This document shows positions 11,327-21,290 of a DNA stretch of 43,002 nucleotides, piece by piece. The position numbers and the translations under genes were made by a program. The notes beneath the pieces were generated by a model that worked only from the letters and a program-made list of their open reading frames with translations, searched no databases and was not told where the DNA came from. Source of the DNA: Staphylococcus microti (lineage in GTDB: Bacteria; Bacillota; Bacilli; Staphylococcales; Staphylococcaceae); assembly GCF_000934465.1 (NCBI RefSeq), contig NZ_JXWY01000142.1, positions 1 through 43,002 on the forward strand, read 5' to 3'. Each line of letters begins with the position of its first letter. Positions within the stretch are counted from its first letter, which is position 1.

Positions 11327-12605
11327 TTATGTCATCTCCCAAATATTGAATGTGAATATAATTTTTATATGTAGCATGTTGGTAACACGTACCGACTACG
11401 ATGATGTCACCTGTCTCTAACGTAACAACTGGCATTTGCTCTCGGAGTGACTGCGCTACTTTTGCGTCAATCATTAAGCGTGTTACTTTTTTATGTTGAC
11501 CATTGCTTAGCGTCACACGATCACCTGTTTGACGCGGCCGAATATGCAGTGCAGCGTGTGCATCAAAAAATGCCGCTGTCACCTTAATCACATAGTCACC
11601 AAACTGATAACATCCCGCTGCTGTAATCGTTTGTGGCACCAACGTTTTATTCCCGTGCGCTGGCACTATGACTAATTTATCATACACGATATCGACATGC
11701 CATTTGTTTGTGTGCATTAATGGTGTCTGTGCAACATCACTTTGCAACTTGGCAAACCAATCTTGGTACGTACGTTCACTTACAGACACGACCGCTTCAA
11801 AGTGTCCAAGAAGTTCGTCCAAGACTTTCATTTTAACATGCGGCGACAATTCATTGAATGCTTTTCTCGAAATGATCCACTGCTGCTTGGCATGTTGTTC
11901 AACGCGTTGTGCCATAAACTGCTCAGCTTGTTGTGTAATAAGCGAGAGTGCCTCGGTATGAAAGTCCATAATTTTCAGTAGCTGGTCTGTTTGCAAATGT
12001 ATATTACTGTCGATAGCTGGCAACAAGCGATTGCGAATATCATTGCGAACATAGGTATTCGTTTGGTTACTTTCATCTTCAAAGTACGGCACATCATGTT
12101 GTTGTTGATAGGCACGTATTTCTGACTTTGCCGTTGTGAGAAGTGGCCGTACAAGGCGATACCCGTCACGTTGCTCACTTGGCGAGATGCCTAAAGCACT
12201 GCGGTCAATACGTCCTGTAAAAATACGATAAAAAATCGTTTCTAGTTGATCATCTTGATGGTGTGCTGTCAGTAAATAATCCGCATGCAAGTCGTGCATC
12301 ATCTTCTCAAACCATGCATAGCGTAATAAACGTGATGCATGTTGGATACTACGTCCGGCCTCAACCGTTTCCGTTAAATTTAAGTGATGTACAAATAGTG
12401 GAATATGGTGTTGTTGGCAGTATGCTTCAAGAAAGCCTGCTTCATCATCTGATGCCTCACGTAAGCCATGATGAACGTGCAAACACGTCAGTTGTCGATA
12501 TGTGCCCGTATGCTGTTCTAGCAATTGATGTAGCAACACCATGCTATCGACACCTGTTGACACAGCCACGACAAGATGGTCTGTCGGTTGCCAAAATTGT
12601 TGCAT
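11316..12605 (-). CDS. tilS: tRNA(Ile)-lysidine synthetase
   Basis: Attaches lysine to C34 of the minor tRNA-Ile, changing its reading from AUG to AUA; essential in most bacteria. The 429-residue protein has the N-type ATP pyrophosphatase loop near residues 14-21, reading AVSTGVDS rather than the common SGGxDS, which as I remember it is also the staphylococcal form. LTAHHQDDQLET and DESNQTNTYVRNDIR follow, then the C-terminal tRNA-binding domain. The ATG at 12605 has the SD AAGGGGG eight bases upstream; the in-frame ATG at 12629 has none. It precedes hpt and follows the yabR terminator. Confidence 0.93.
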   Translation of the reverse strand: MQQFWQPTDHLVVAVSTGVDSMVLLHQLLEQHTGTYRQLTCLHVHHGLREASDDEAGFLEAYCQQHHIPLFVHHLNLTETVEAGRSIQHASRLLRYAWFEKMMHDLHADYLLTAHHQDDQLETIFYRIFTGRIDRSALGISPSEQRDGYRLVRPLLTTAKSEIRAYQQQHDVPYFEDESNQTNTYVRNDIRNRLLPAIDSNIHLQTDQLLKIMDFHTEALSLITQQAEQFMAQRVEQHAKQQWIISRKAFNELSPHVKMKVLDELLGHFEAVVSVSERTYQDWFAKLQSDVAQTPLMHTNKWHVDIVYDKLVIVPAHGNKTLVPQTITAAGCYQFGDYVIKVTAAFFDAHAALHIRPRQTGDRVTLSNGQHKKVTRLMIDAKVAQSLREQMPVVTLETGDIIVVGTCYQHATYKNYIHIQYLGDDINEK

Positions 12606-12692
12606 CTCTGAAGCCCCCTTGCTTTCCATTGTTTCAGTCTCAAGTTACAAAACTTTGTTCTCGTCTACATACGCCTTTTGCCCGCAACAGCG

Positions 12693-12733
12693 AAAAAGAG
12701 GTTGAGATTCAAAGTTCCCTTCGTTTCTCAACC
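12693..12733 (-). terminator. Terminator after yabR
   Basis: GGTTGAGA and TCTCAACC form an 8-bp stem, followed on the minus strand by CTCTTTTTC. It lies just past the yabR stop and separates the pth-to-yabR series from tilS-hpt. Confidence 0.8.
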
Positions 12734-12749
12734 CCTAGATTGTGATGCC

Positions 12750-13127
12750 TTATCGACGTGAACCTCGGCCACCACGTCTTGACTCTGCTTGACGTTTCAC
12801 AGAATTAAGTTTATCTTCACTATCTTTTAAGAAATTAGATAGTTTTTTCTCAAAGTCTTCTGGCTTTTGTGCTGGTTTTTGTCGGCGTGGGCGCTCTTTT
12901 GCTTTCTTGATAGATAGGCTAATCTTACCATCATCTGCAATTGAGAGAACTTTCACTTCCACTTCATCACCCATAGATAAGTGATCTTCTACGTTCTCAA
13001 CATAGTTGTCCGCTACCTCACTAATATGCACAAGCCCGCTCTTTCCTTCTGGCAACTCCACAAATGCACCAAATTTTTTGATACCAGTGACTTTACCTTT
13101 AACCTTGCTTCCTACTTCGATTGCCAT
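12750..13127 (-). CDS. yabR: S1 RNA-binding domain protein (YabR-like)
   Basis: A 125-residue protein with one S1 domain at residues 1-72 (GSKVKGKVTGIKKFGAFVEL, then GLVHISEV and DDGKISLSIKKA) and a basic, Arg/Lys/Gly-rich tail that probably also binds RNA. Relatives in Firmicutes are called YabR or general stress protein 13-like; the precise role is not settled. It has its own promoter (13166-13194) and is followed by a terminator, so it is probably a single-gene unit, although it belongs to the conserved divIC neighbourhood. Confidence 0.9.
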   Translation of the reverse strand: MAIEVGSKVKGKVTGIKKFGAFVELPEGKSGLVHISEVADNYVENVEDHLSMGDEVEVKVLSIADDGKISLSIKKAKERPRRQKPAQKPEDFEKKLSNFLKDSEDKLNSVKRQAESRRGGRGSRR

Positions 13128-13165
13128 TGTTTTAATGAATCCTCCCGAGTTCGATATTTAACTCT

Positions 13166-13194
13166 ATTATACGGTTGTTTGACTATTTTCACAA
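13166..13194 (-). promoter_or_regulatory. Sigma-A promoter candidate for yabR
   Basis: On the minus strand TTGTGA and a perfect TATAAT are separated by 17 bases, about 39 bases before the yabR ATG. Confidence 0.65.
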
Positions 13195-13333
13195 CGACAA
13201 AAACCCATTTCATCATTTTCTTTATCGAACACTGACAAACGAGGTTGTGAGGCGTATGTCTGGTGTCAACAAAACACAAGTTAACACCGTGTCATCTACG
13301 CAATGCCTAACGGTTACGCTGCGCTATTACACA

Positions 13334-13717
13334 CTACTCTTGTTTCTGGTTTTTCTGTTGATCCTCAGGCAGTTTAAAAATGACTTCACCATCGTTACTC
13401 AAGTAATATTCATCACGCGCAATTTTTTCGATATATTCATCATCATTTAAGTTGTTTAGACGTTCTTTTAACTCAATTTCTTCTTCTTGTATTTTTTGGT
13501 AGGCTTCTTCTTTCGCTTGACGTTCTTGAGACGCCTGTTGATTGCTATGCATTTGCATACCGACCATGATTAACAAGACGATAATGATCGCAAGAAGTCC
13601 ACCACCAAACACCGTCATACGCTTTTTGACGACTTTTTTGAGCCGCTCGTGGCGTTGACGTTTCGCATTTGCTTGCGATGTATATTGATTGCCAATACCT
13701 TGTACTTTCTTACTCAT
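13334..13717 (-). CDS. divIC: Cell-division protein DivIC / FtsB family
   Basis: Single-pass membrane protein of the divisome that pairs with FtsL and DivIB. The 127-residue protein has a basic cytoplasmic start, one membrane helix (about residues 35-55) and an outside coiled coil (about 58-95) ending in the conserved region NDDEYIEKIARDEYYLS. Length and layout fit the family. It lies between rqcP and yabR, as in other Firmicutes. Confidence 0.93.
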   Translation of the reverse strand: MSKKVQGIGNQYTSQANAKRQRHERLKKVVKKRMTVFGGGLLAIIIVLLIMVGMQMHSNQQASQERQAKEEAYQKIQEEEIELKERLNNLNDDEYIEKIARDEYYLSNDGEVIFKLPEDQQKNQKQE

Positions 13718-13740
13718 GCGGCATCACCTCTTTTTGTCGT

Positions 13741-14001
13741 CTAGGGCTGAATGCGTTCTTCTTTAACAAGCTCATACATCCCTTTAGCGTTTTCTTTTGT
13801 GGCATGTTCATTTAACGCAGTGACTTTGACTGTTACAACTTTTTGACCAAATTGGATGACTAATTCATCGTCCACTTTAACAGGCGTGCCTGCTTTCGCT
13901 GTTTGCCCATTCACTGCAACACGTCCTTGATCACTTAACTCTTTCGCAAGTGTGCGACGCTTGATCAGTCGTGACACTTTTAAATATTTATCAAGTCTCA
14001 T
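13741..14001 (-). CDS. rqcP: RNA-binding S4 domain protein RqcP (YabO)
   Basis: An 86-residue protein that is mostly one S4 domain (MRLDKYLKVSRLIKRRTLAKE, then QGRVAVNGQTAKAG). In Bacillus, RqcP works with RqcH on stalled 50S subunits, adding alanine tails to unfinished proteins in ribosome-associated quality control. The same conserved position, between mazG/yabN and divIC, supports this over the heat-shock HslR name used for relatives. Its start overlaps the yabN end by 11 bases. Confidence 0.9.
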   Translation of the reverse strand: MRLDKYLKVSRLIKRRTLAKELSDQGRVAVNGQTAKAGTPVKVDDELVIQFGQKVVTVKVTALNEHATKENAKGMYELVKEERIQP

Positions 14002-15175
14002 AATGGCCTCCTTGTGTTAAATAGTGTTCTAACATTTCTTCGGTAAAGTCCTTATTTTTGACTTCATCATACAGTTTTAAGAAATGACGTGCAAATACTT
14101 TCTCAAATTTGACGCGTGTTTCTTTCCCTTCTGCTGCTTTTTGTGTTTGCCAAATCGACATCACATCGTCAACGTTATCCGCATGATCGTTGTCGAATAC
14201 GTGTGGATGACGACGAATCATTTTATCTGACAAGCTCGAAACAATTTCACGAATATCCATATACCCTGCTTTTTGTCCGATATGCGCGTGCAGTAATACT
14301 TGTAGTAAAATATCGCCTAATTCTTCTATCATATGCCAATCGTCTTCATTATCGATGGCTTCAAATAACTCAAACGCCTCTTCTAACAAATAGCGTTTTA
14401 ATGTCTGATGTGTCTGTACTTTATCCCACGGACAGCCTGTTTCATCATCAACGAGACGCGCGATGACTTGGTTGGCAAAGTCAAAGTCACCATACAGCGC
14501 TTGCGTATCAGTGATCGCTGGTACGAAGACACTTGTTAAGTTCGTAAAACGTGCCTCATGATCCAACTCATATAGCGGAACTGTCGTTAGCGTTGCACCC
14601 GATTGATGGGCACCGTCGACAATCGTCACTTCAAAGTCATCTGGATAACATTCCATCAACTGCAGTTTTAACTCTCCAGCTACCATTTCGCTATACACTT
14701 GTGTCACAATCGTTGCTGTTCGTGGATTGAGTGCTGCGACATCCAATGCCGTCGCATCTAACATCGTAAATCCATCATTGGGATCAACATTCACTGCTGC
14801 AAATATATCATCAATAAAACTACGTCCACCCTTAACTTCCACTTTGACATTGTAATCAGCCGCTCGTGTCAGCAAATATTGCGTTGTTGTTTCTGCCACA
14901 CGTGGATGTCCTGGCACGGCATATACAACATCTTCTTGTTGTGCACGTTCTAGTAATTGTGTCGTAATCGCTTCATACACAGGCTCAAACGTATCATATT
15001 GTTCATAAGTATCATCAAAAGCGATGATTTCTATATTTTGTAATTCTTGTATAACAGGGTGTTCTGCCGTTCTGACATACAACTTTTTCTTTTGTGTTAT
15101 TAAACGGTAAATCCCCAACGGCAACTCATCTAAACCATAGTTACCAAGACCGATAATCGTTAACTGATGTGTCAT
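13991..15175 (-). CDS. mazG: YabN-type fusion: tetrapyrrole-methylase-like domain plus MazG NTP pyrophosphohydrolase
   Basis: The 394-residue protein joins an N-terminal SAM-dependent methylase-like domain (residues 1 to about 215; LTIIGLGNYGLDELP, VVYAVPGHP) to a MazG domain with GCPWDKVQTH and the metal-binding pattern EEAFE...EELGD, which hydrolyses nucleoside triphosphates. The substrate of the first domain is unknown. The ATG at 15175 follows the SD GAGGGAG at six bases and overlaps the stop of the preceding gene as ATGA; the frame open to 15196 starts too far upstream. Confidence 0.92.
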   Translation of the reverse strand: MTHQLTIIGLGNYGLDELPLGIYRLITQKKKLYVRTAEHPVIQELQNIEIIAFDDTYEQYDTFEPVYEAITTQLLERAQQEDVVYAVPGHPRVAETTTQYLLTRAADYNVKVEVKGGRSFIDDIFAAVNVDPNDGFTMLDATALDVAALNPRTATIVTQVYSEMVAGELKLQLMECYPDDFEVTIVDGAHQSGATLTTVPLYELDHEARFTNLTSVFVPAITDTQALYGDFDFANQVIARLVDDETGCPWDKVQTHQTLKRYLLEEAFELFEAIDNEDDWHMIEELGDILLQVLLHAHIGQKAGYMDIREIVSSLSDKMIRRHPHVFDNDHADNVDDVMSIWQTQKAAEGKETRVKFEKVFARHFLKLYDEVKNKDFTEEMLEHYLTQGGHYET

Positions 15176-16707
15176 CGTTTTCTCCCTCTTTTCCAATTAT
15201 ACATTTTGTCACCAAATGGTAAGTGTACCCATTCTTCCCCATCTAAAATGGCAAGTCGTACAAGCAGCCAACCAATCGCTAAAACGCCGACAACAGTTGC
15301 GACAAGTAGTTCTATAAGACTACCCAATCGAGATGTCGTGTGTATGAGCCACTGACAAAGTTGTACGCTTATTGTCATCACAAGCAGCGCTAATGCTAAT
15401 TTGCCATAAAATAATTTGAGATGGTTCAGTTGATAGCAACGCACGACACCGTAATGTAACACGAGTACTGCGATAACAAGTGACAGAACAGTTGCCAAAC
15501 TTGCCCCCAACATTTCCACTTGCGGTATCAATACAATATTTAAAATGAGCTTACTCACTAAACCAACAATGACAGCCCCGATAATCAAACGAAAACGGGC
15601 ATATATTTCTAGCATTGCCATATACATCATCATCAATGATACACAAATAACTGTCAGCATATATACTGTCAACGTTCCTGTCAGCACATTACTTTCAAAA
15701 AAGACACGATTTAAGTTCGGCAAGAGATTCATTAAACCAACACCACTTGCACTACTAATCACAATGGTAATTTTCAGCGAGGCGTTCGCATAACTGTTCA
15801 TTTCATCAAGCTCACCTCGTCGTTTCGTATCAGTCAGTAACGGGACAAGCACAAAGCAAAATGTCGTCGTCACAATTAAGCCCATTTGAATAAAGGACGC
15901 ACCTCGATCGTATATCCCTTTTTGCATAATAGCGTCTTTGAACGCATAGCCTGCACCCGAGCGTAACATGTTCACAATTGTAAAACTATCCACGACTTGC
16001 CATAAAATAACGATAAGATGGCTGACTGCAAATATAGTCATTGCTACAAAAAATTGACGCCACGGAATCGACATCGTTTGTGTGGTTACTTCTGTCTTTA
16101 TATCACTGCGCCACCATAAATACATCGTTGATCCGATAAAGCCCGCTGTTGATGCGCAAATCGCCCACGTGCCTGCGGTGTAGATAGATATGTCTTGGTG
16201 TATAAAACAAACGATGACGACACCAATCATGCCGACACGTATGAGTTGCTCAATCACTTGAGAGTATGCCGGATAAACCATTTGATGTTGTGACTGGAAA
16301 TGCCCACGCAACAAACCGAGTAAGCCTACGACTAAAAAGCTCGCACTTGCGGCATGTAACATCGGGGTGAGTTGTGGGTCGCCCATCCAGTGTGCCACTT
16401 GTGCAGCACTTAGAAATAGGACAACACCACATGTAATACCAATCAATTCTATCGTGACGGTTAAACGGCGAAATGTTGTACGATTTGCTGGACGACCGTC
16501 TAATATTTGCGTTAACGCACTCGGAATCGCATTACTCGACAGCACAACGCCTAATGCGACGATTGGATAGATTTGTTGATACGCATACAAACCTGCATCG
16601 CCTAATATATTTTGATAAGGGACGCGATAAAGTGCGCTCAGTATTTTAACAACAATTAATGCGACAGTTAATACGACGACACCATTAAATGCCGCTTGCT
16701 TCTTCAT
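15172..16707 (-). CDS. Polysaccharide-type flippase of the MOP/MurJ-like family (YabM/SpoVB-like)
   Basis: A 511-residue integral membrane protein with about 14 hydrophobic helices, beginning with a helix at residues 7-26 and the family segment [17 protein letters not shown]. Relatives move lipid-linked sugars across the membrane; Firmicutes have several paralogues (MurJ/YtgP, SpoVB, YabM) and sequence alone does not fix the substrate. It sits in the conserved mfd-yabM-yabN block; its start overlaps mfd by 23 bases and its end overlaps yabN by four, pointing to one translationally coupled mRNA. Confidence 0.88.
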   Translation of the reverse strand: MKKQAAFNGVVVLTVALIVVKILSALYRVPYQNILGDAGLYAYQQIYPIVALGVVLSSNAIPSALTQILDGRPANRTTFRRLTVTIELIGITCGVVLFLSAAQVAHWMGDPQLTPMLHAASASFLVVGLLGLLRGHFQSQHQMVYPAYSQVIEQLIRVGMIGVVIVCFIHQDISIYTAGTWAICASTAGFIGSTMYLWWRSDIKTEVTTQTMSIPWRQFFVAMTIFAVSHLIVILWQVVDSFTIVNMLRSGAGYAFKDAIMQKGIYDRGASFIQMGLIVTTTFCFVLVPLLTDTKRRGELDEMNSYANASLKITIVISSASGVGLMNLLPNLNRVFFESNVLTGTLTVYMLTVICVSLMMMYMAMLEIYARFRLIIGAVIVGLVSKLILNIVLIPQVEMLGASLATVLSLVIAVLVLHYGVVRCYQLNHLKLFYGKLALALLVMTISVQLCQWLIHTTSRLGSLIELLVATVVGVLAIGWLLVRLAILDGEEWVHLPFGDKMYNWKRGRKR

Positions 16708-19700
16708 CTTCCAACCTCAAACTTTCCGATAGTATTTTCGCTAAAAACTTCAGTGACTCGAACCATTGCTTGCCTTTTTTCAACGTCACTTTCATGCAAC
16801 CATCTTTGACACCTAACGTCATGCTACGTCCAAGTGGCTCAGATTGACGGAATAACTCTTCACCATTAATACGATCCGTGCCTGCTTGTGTTAACATCAC
16901 TTCAATTGCTTTGCCTGTATCTTTAACATATTGGACGCCGACTTGTAATAAATATACTTTTATTTCTACAGAATCTAACAAATGTGCCACTTCTTGTGGG
17001 TATTCATTAAAGCGATCTAGCAATTCGTCTTTAATATCCATCAATTGTGCGTGTGTTTCAGTAGCGCGTAACTTTTTATAAATTTCAATTTTTGCTTGTT
17101 CGTTTTGAATGTACGACGCCGGTAAATACGCATCTATACGAATATCCATTTCAAGTTCAGGTGCTGGTGTTTCAACTTTCACACCACGTTTTTCATTGAC
17201 TGCTTCTTCTAACATTTGTGCATACAAGTCATAACCGACCGAATCAATAAAGCCATGCTGTTGTTTACCTAACAAGTTCCCAGCACCACGGATATTCAAG
17301 TCACGCATCGCAATTTTAAAACCGCTACCTAACTCTGTAAATTCTTTAATCGCTTGCAGACGGTCTTCTGCTGTTTCAGTTAATACTTTGTTTTGTGGAT
17401 GGAGGAAATACGCATAACCGATACGACTCGAGCGACCCACACGTCCACGCAATTGATACAGCTGACTTAAACCAAAACGATCCGCTTCTTCGATGATAAG
17501 TGTGTTCGCATTCGGTACGTCTACACCCGTCTCGATAATTGTCGTTGTCAGCAAAATATCGTACTCGCCATTAATAAAGTTTAACATCGTTTCTTCGAGA
17601 TCTCGCTCTGTCAATTGCCCGTGTGCGACGCCAATCTCCGCTTCTGGCATTAACATACGCAATTGCTCACGCTTCTCATAAATCGACTGCACTTTGTTGT
17701 ATAAATAGAACGCTTGACCGTCTCTTGAAAGTTCTCGTTCTAACGCTTCTTTAACAAAGTTGGCATTTTGTTCTAGTACGTACGTTTGAACAGGGAAGCG
17801 GTTTTCAGGTGGCGTTTCAATTACTGATAAATCACGCACACCTAACATACTCATATGCAACGTTCTCGGTATTGGCGTTGCCGTCAATGTGAGCACATCC
17901 ACATTGGCTTTGAGTGCTTTAATTTTTTCTTTATGACGGACACCGAAACGCTGTTCTTCATCGACAATTAACAGGCCTAAATCTTTGTATTCAATCGTCT
18001 TACCGAGCAATTTATGCGTACCGACAACAATATCAACAAAGCCCGTCTTCAGCCCTTCCTTCGTTTCGCGAATTTCTTTGGCTGTGCGGAAACGACTCAT
18101 CAGCTGAATCTCCACTGGAAAGTCGCGCATACGTTCAATCAACGTTTCATAATGTTGCTGTGCTAAAATCGTCGTCGGCACAAGAAATGCCACTTGTTTC
18201 CCTGACATGACTGCTTTAAATGCTGCACGCACCGCAACTTCCGTTTTACCGTAACCGACGTCCCCACATAACAAGCGATCCATTGGACGTGCACTTTCCA
18301 TATCTGCCTTGATTTCCCGAATCGACTTGTCTTGGTCTTCAGTCAGTTCATACGGAAAGTCCATCTCAAACGCATGTTGTTCTTCCGTATCTGGTGCAAA
18401 TTGATAGCCGACGGATTGCTCACGTTCTTTGTAGAGCGCAATCAACTCGTCCGCAATATCTTCAACATTACTCTGCACTTTCGCTTTCGTTTTTTTCCAT
18501 TCACTACCACCAAGCTTGTACAGCTTCGGCGTTTTATCTTCTGAACCGACATACTTTTGCACTTGGTCCATTTGATCTACAGGAACAAATAACTGATCCG
18601 TCCCTTTATATTGGATTTTCATATAGTCACGATGCACATCGCCAACTTCAAGTGTTTCCACGCCAAGATAACGTCCGACACCATGATGCACGTGCACGAC
18701 ATAATCTCCAACATTTAACTCTTGGTACGACTTAATCTTTTCTGCATTCGTTAACGTTTTACGACGTTTTTTCGATGTTTTTTTACGCTTCGACTTAAAT
18801 AATTCTCGTTCTGTAATAACAACAAGCGACATATACGGTAACTCAAAACCTTCAGACAAGCTACCTTCGACAATTGCCGCATGCCCTGGTAACATCACCT
18901 CAATATCAGGGTCTAACAATGTCGGTACGTGCATTTCACTCAACATCGCTTGAATACGTTCTTTTTTCGTTGCCGTTTCTGCAACCATCACAATGCGATA
19001 CTCTTGACGCATAAAACGTTGTAACTCTGACGTCATAATATCGTACTGACCATAATATTGTTGCACCGGTTTACATGAAAACTTGAATATTTCATCCAGC
19101 TTCACAGGCATTGATGACGTAAACAGCGTAAAGTACGTAATCGGGCGCTGACGTATCATCGTATCAAACGCATCATCATCCATAAAACGCTGACCGATAA
19201 AACCTTTCCCACTTTCTACAAGATTTTGTAAAAAGTCCGTTGTCTCAGCCATCAATGTATCTTCAGTTTCTTTTACCCGTTGATATTCATCTACGAACAC
19301 AATCGCATTTTCTTTAAAATAATCAATAATCGTCTCCGATTTGTCATACATAAAGGCGATTAAACGTCTTAGTACTTGCGGATCGAAGCGTTCTTCATCT
19401 GTAATATGAAAGGCATCGTACGTATCTTTAATATCTTGACGCACCGCTTTATCAATTTTAGGACGCGTTTCTTCATACGCAGCCGTCAATTTTTCAACCG
19501 TACGTTGTCTTACTTCTTCGGTCATAATAAAATCATGTGCCGTCGTAATTTCCAACGTCTCAATATTTTCCAATGAACGCTGTGTTTCGACATCAAATAA
19601 ACGCATCGAGTCGACTTCCGTATCAAACAGCTCAATACGCACTGGATCACCTAATAGCGGATAAATATCAATAATGCCACCACGCACCGAAAAGTCACCG

Positions 19701-20209
19701 ATATTAGTTACAACAGATTCTCGGCGATACCCCATGCTCACAAGTTTCGTCAAAAATTCATTCAGGTCGATGTCATCGCCAATATTTAATACCATTTGAT
19801 GTGACTGCCATAAAGCTTTTGGCGTAAGCAATTTCTTCAAACCATTTAATGGAACGACAAATAACCCGCGACGCTCATGTGCAAGTGCGGTCAAAGTACG
19901 GACACGTTCACTCATAAACTCGGGGCTCTGTGTTGAAAATTCTTCTGTCATCATGTCTTGTACAGGATACTTATATACTTCTTCATCCGGCACAAACTGT
20001 AACAAGTCTGTTTCTAGTTTATCCGCTTGATACAAATTATTCGTCACTAACAAAACTTGACGATGACTTGATTGATACATTTCTGCAATCATCGCAGCTT
20101 TAGCTGAAGGCGTAAGACCTGTCACTAGTAAATTATGATCTCCCACCTGTTCAGCAAACGTCTTAAACTGCGTATCTTGATGAATGATTTCGTTTATAAT
20201 TGGTTTCAC
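16685..20209 (-). CDS. mfd: Transcription-repair coupling factor Mfd
   Basis: Removes RNA polymerase stalled at DNA damage and recruits UvrA. The 1174-residue protein is of normal length. In order: a UvrB-like N-terminal region ([18 protein letters not shown]), the RNA-polymerase-interacting domain (about 495-560; [17 protein letters not shown]), then the SF2 translocase with [18 protein letters not shown], and [15 protein letters not shown], and a C-terminal D7 domain. The start is GTG, overlapping the pth stop as GTGA; the SD is weak, so translation probably depends on coupling to pth. Confidence 0.97.
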   Translation of the reverse strand: MKPIINEIIHQDTQFKTFAEQVGDHNLLVTGLTPSAKAAMIAEMYQSSHRQVLLVTNNLYQADKLETDLLQFVPDEEVYKYPVQDMMTEEFSTQSPEFMSERVRTLTALAHERRGLFVVPLNGLKKLLTPKALWQSHQMVLNIGDDIDLNEFLTKLVSMGYRRESVVTNIGDFSVRGGIIDIYPLLGDPVRIELFDTEVDSMRLFDVETQRSLENIETLEITTAHDFIMTEEVRQRTVEKLTAAYEETRPKIDKAVRQDIKDTYDAFHITDEERFDPQVLRRLIAFMYDKSETIIDYFKENAIVFVDEYQRVKETEDTLMAETTDFLQNLVESGKGFIGQRFMDDDAFDTMIRQRPITYFTLFTSSMPVKLDEIFKFSCKPVQQYYGQYDIMTSELQRFMRQEYRIVMVAETATKKERIQAMLSEMHVPTLLDPDIEVMLPGHAAIVEGSLSEGFELPYMSLVVITERELFKSKRKKTSKKRRKTLTNAEKIKSYQELNVGDYVVHVHHGVGRYLGVETLEVGDVHRDYMKIQYKGTDQLFVPVDQMDQVQKYVGSEDKTPKLYKLGGSEWKKTKAKVQSNVEDIADELIALYKEREQSVGYQFAPDTEEQHAFEMDFPYELTEDQDKSIREIKADMESARPMDRLLCGDVGYGKTEVAVRAAFKAVMSGKQVAFLVPTTILAQQHYETLIERMRDFPVEIQLMSRFRTAKEIRETKEGLKTGFVDIVVGTHKLLGKTIEYKDLGLLIVDEEQRFGVRHKEKIKALKANVDVLTLTATPIPRTLHMSMLGVRDLSVIETPPENRFPVQTYVLEQNANFVKEALERELSRDGQAFYLYNKVQSIYEKREQLRMLMPEAEIGVAHGQLTERDLEETMLNFINGEYDILLTTTIIETGVDVPNANTLIIEEADRFGLSQLYQLRGRVGRSSRIGYAYFLHPQNKVLTETAEDRLQAIKEFTELGSGFKIAMRDLNIRGAGNLLGKQQHGFIDSVGYDLYAQMLEEAVNEKRGVKVETPAPELEMDIRIDAYLPASYIQNEQAKIEIYKKLRATETHAQLMDIKDELLDRFNEYPQEVAHLLDSVEIKVYLLQVGVQYVKDTGKAIEVMLTQAGTDRINGEELFRQSEPLGRSMTLGVKDGCMKVTLKKGKQWFESLKFLAKILSESLRLEDEEASGI

Positions 20210-20778
20210 TGAATCTCACCATTATAGTGTGTCATAACATTCTCAAACTTTTCATTGTTTATAAAGGCTTCAACTGCTTTGGCAACATGTTCGATGACGG
20301 GTTGCATTGTTTTCATCTCAGCATCTGAAAACTTTTGTAACACATAGTCCGGGACAGACATGCCGTTCGTCGGTCGGTCAATACCGATACGAATACGTTT
20401 AAAATCACTCGTACCTAAATGTGCAATAATGGACTTCATACCGTTGTGACCACCTGCACTTCCTTTTTGACGCAGACGAATGTGTCCTTGCGGTAAATCC
20501 AAATCATCGTAAAGAACTAATAAATCTTCCACTTCAATATTGTAATAATCCATTAATGGCGCAACCGCTTCTCCTGATAGATTCATCAATGTCAACGGTT
20601 CAATCAACATCACTTTTTCGCCATTGATGCGTTCAATCGTATACGCCCCGCGAAACTTTTGTTTATCTAGTTCTATACGGTTTTGATCAAGTAAATAATC
20701 AATGACTTCAAAACCAATATTGTGTCTTGTGCGCTCATAGCGTTTGCCAATGTTTCCTAAACCCACAATACATTTCAT
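20206..20778 (-). CDS. pth: Peptidyl-tRNA hydrolase
   Basis: Frees tRNA from prematurely released peptidyl-tRNA. The 190-residue protein has the family motifs [19 protein letters not shown] (with the catalytic histidine), [16 protein letters not shown] and [11 protein letters not shown]. The ATG follows GGAGG at eight bases. It overlaps mfd by four bases. Its usual upstream neighbour, rplY, has been moved about 2 kb away by the ISL3 relic and repeats, so it must be expressed from a promoter in 20779-20960; I see AT-rich -10-like sequences there but no clear pair. Confidence 0.96.
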   Translation of the reverse strand: MKCIVGLGNIGKRYERTRHNIGFEVIDYLLDQNRIELDKQKFRGAYTIERINGEKVMLIEPLTLMNLSGEAVAPLMDYYNIEVEDLLVLYDDLDLPQGHIRLRQKGSAGGHNGMKSIIAHLGTSDFKRIRIGIDRPTNGMSVPDYVLQKFSDAEMKTMQPVIEHVAKAVEAFINNEKFENVMTHYNGEIQ

Positions 20779-20964
20779 CGTTCTTTCCTCCGTTTGTTAC
20801 GCTTTATCTTTATATTAAAAATGTTTATCGTTATTTTTATAATACTGTCATTCACGTAAGTCGATGCTACCCATACAGTTGTAATTTGACCTACGTTCGC
20901 CAACACGGTTAATGACCTTTATATCGTAACACAAACACGCACTTTCCGCTCTCATGAACTTCGG

Positions 20965-21088
20965 CTGTCCATCTTCTGTGGTGGATAGATAATTAAAAGT
21001 ACCTAGTTTTATTTTTATTATAATTTCATATGTGTAGAAATAGCTAGGCATGTCGAAGCGTACAATCTTGATGGGTTGTGCGCTTTTT
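20965..21088 (+). repeat. 120-bp repeat, copy 1, ending in a terminator hairpin
   Basis: This stretch is largely the same as 42336-42454, differing by scattered substitutions and a small insertion. Both contain TCTGTGGTGGATAGATAATT and TAGGCATGTCGAAGCG-like sequence, and both end in a hairpin AAGCGTACAATC...GGTTGTGCGCTT followed by T on the plus strand. Here no plus-strand gene precedes it. The repeat and the palindrome after it fill the gap between pth and the ISL3 relic. Confidence 0.85.
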
Positions 21089-21095
21089 CAGTACC

Positions 21096-21227
21096 ATCGT
21101 TTCTTTATTGCTCGCTTTCCTGCAGGCCTCGCTCGAACTAATAAACGCTTTTATTTAAAGCGTTAAGAAGCGTTTATGGATTTCTCACTTCGGCTTATTC
21201 TGCAAGGAGTCTCGCAATAGAAACGAT
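21096..21227. repeat. Long imperfect inverted repeat
   Basis: ATCGTTTCTTTATTGC at the left pairs with GCAATAGAAACGAT at the right, and the complementarity continues inward with gaps (TTCCTGCAGG opposite TGCAAGGAG). The centre holds three related copies of an AAACGCTT/AAGCGTTT motif that can form its own hairpin. The whole 130 bases can fold on itself. No ORF is supported. Confidence 0.6.
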
Positions 21228-21290
21228 TCCTTCATGATTCTAAATACATACTATAACACAATAGGCGTTCTAGCTATTACTACGTAACGT

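Noticed and set aside
12605-12629. tilS P-loop STGVDS as a loss of function
   Set aside because: The rest of the active site is intact and, as I remember it, staphylococcal TilS proteins share this variant.
12263-12745. Plus-strand ORF of 160 codons across tilS
   Set aside because: It is antisense to the conserved tilS gene and has no SD or recognisable domain.
13261-13288. Hairpin GGTGTTAAC/GTTGACACC between divIC and yabR as a terminator
   Set aside because: No T run follows on either strand, so a terminator is not supported; role unknown.
20848-21051. Minus-strand ORF of 67 codons, similar to one at 42180-42416
   Set aside because: The similarity arises from the 120-bp repeat shared at DNA level; neither frame has an SD and the second overlaps the ABC-F gene antisense.
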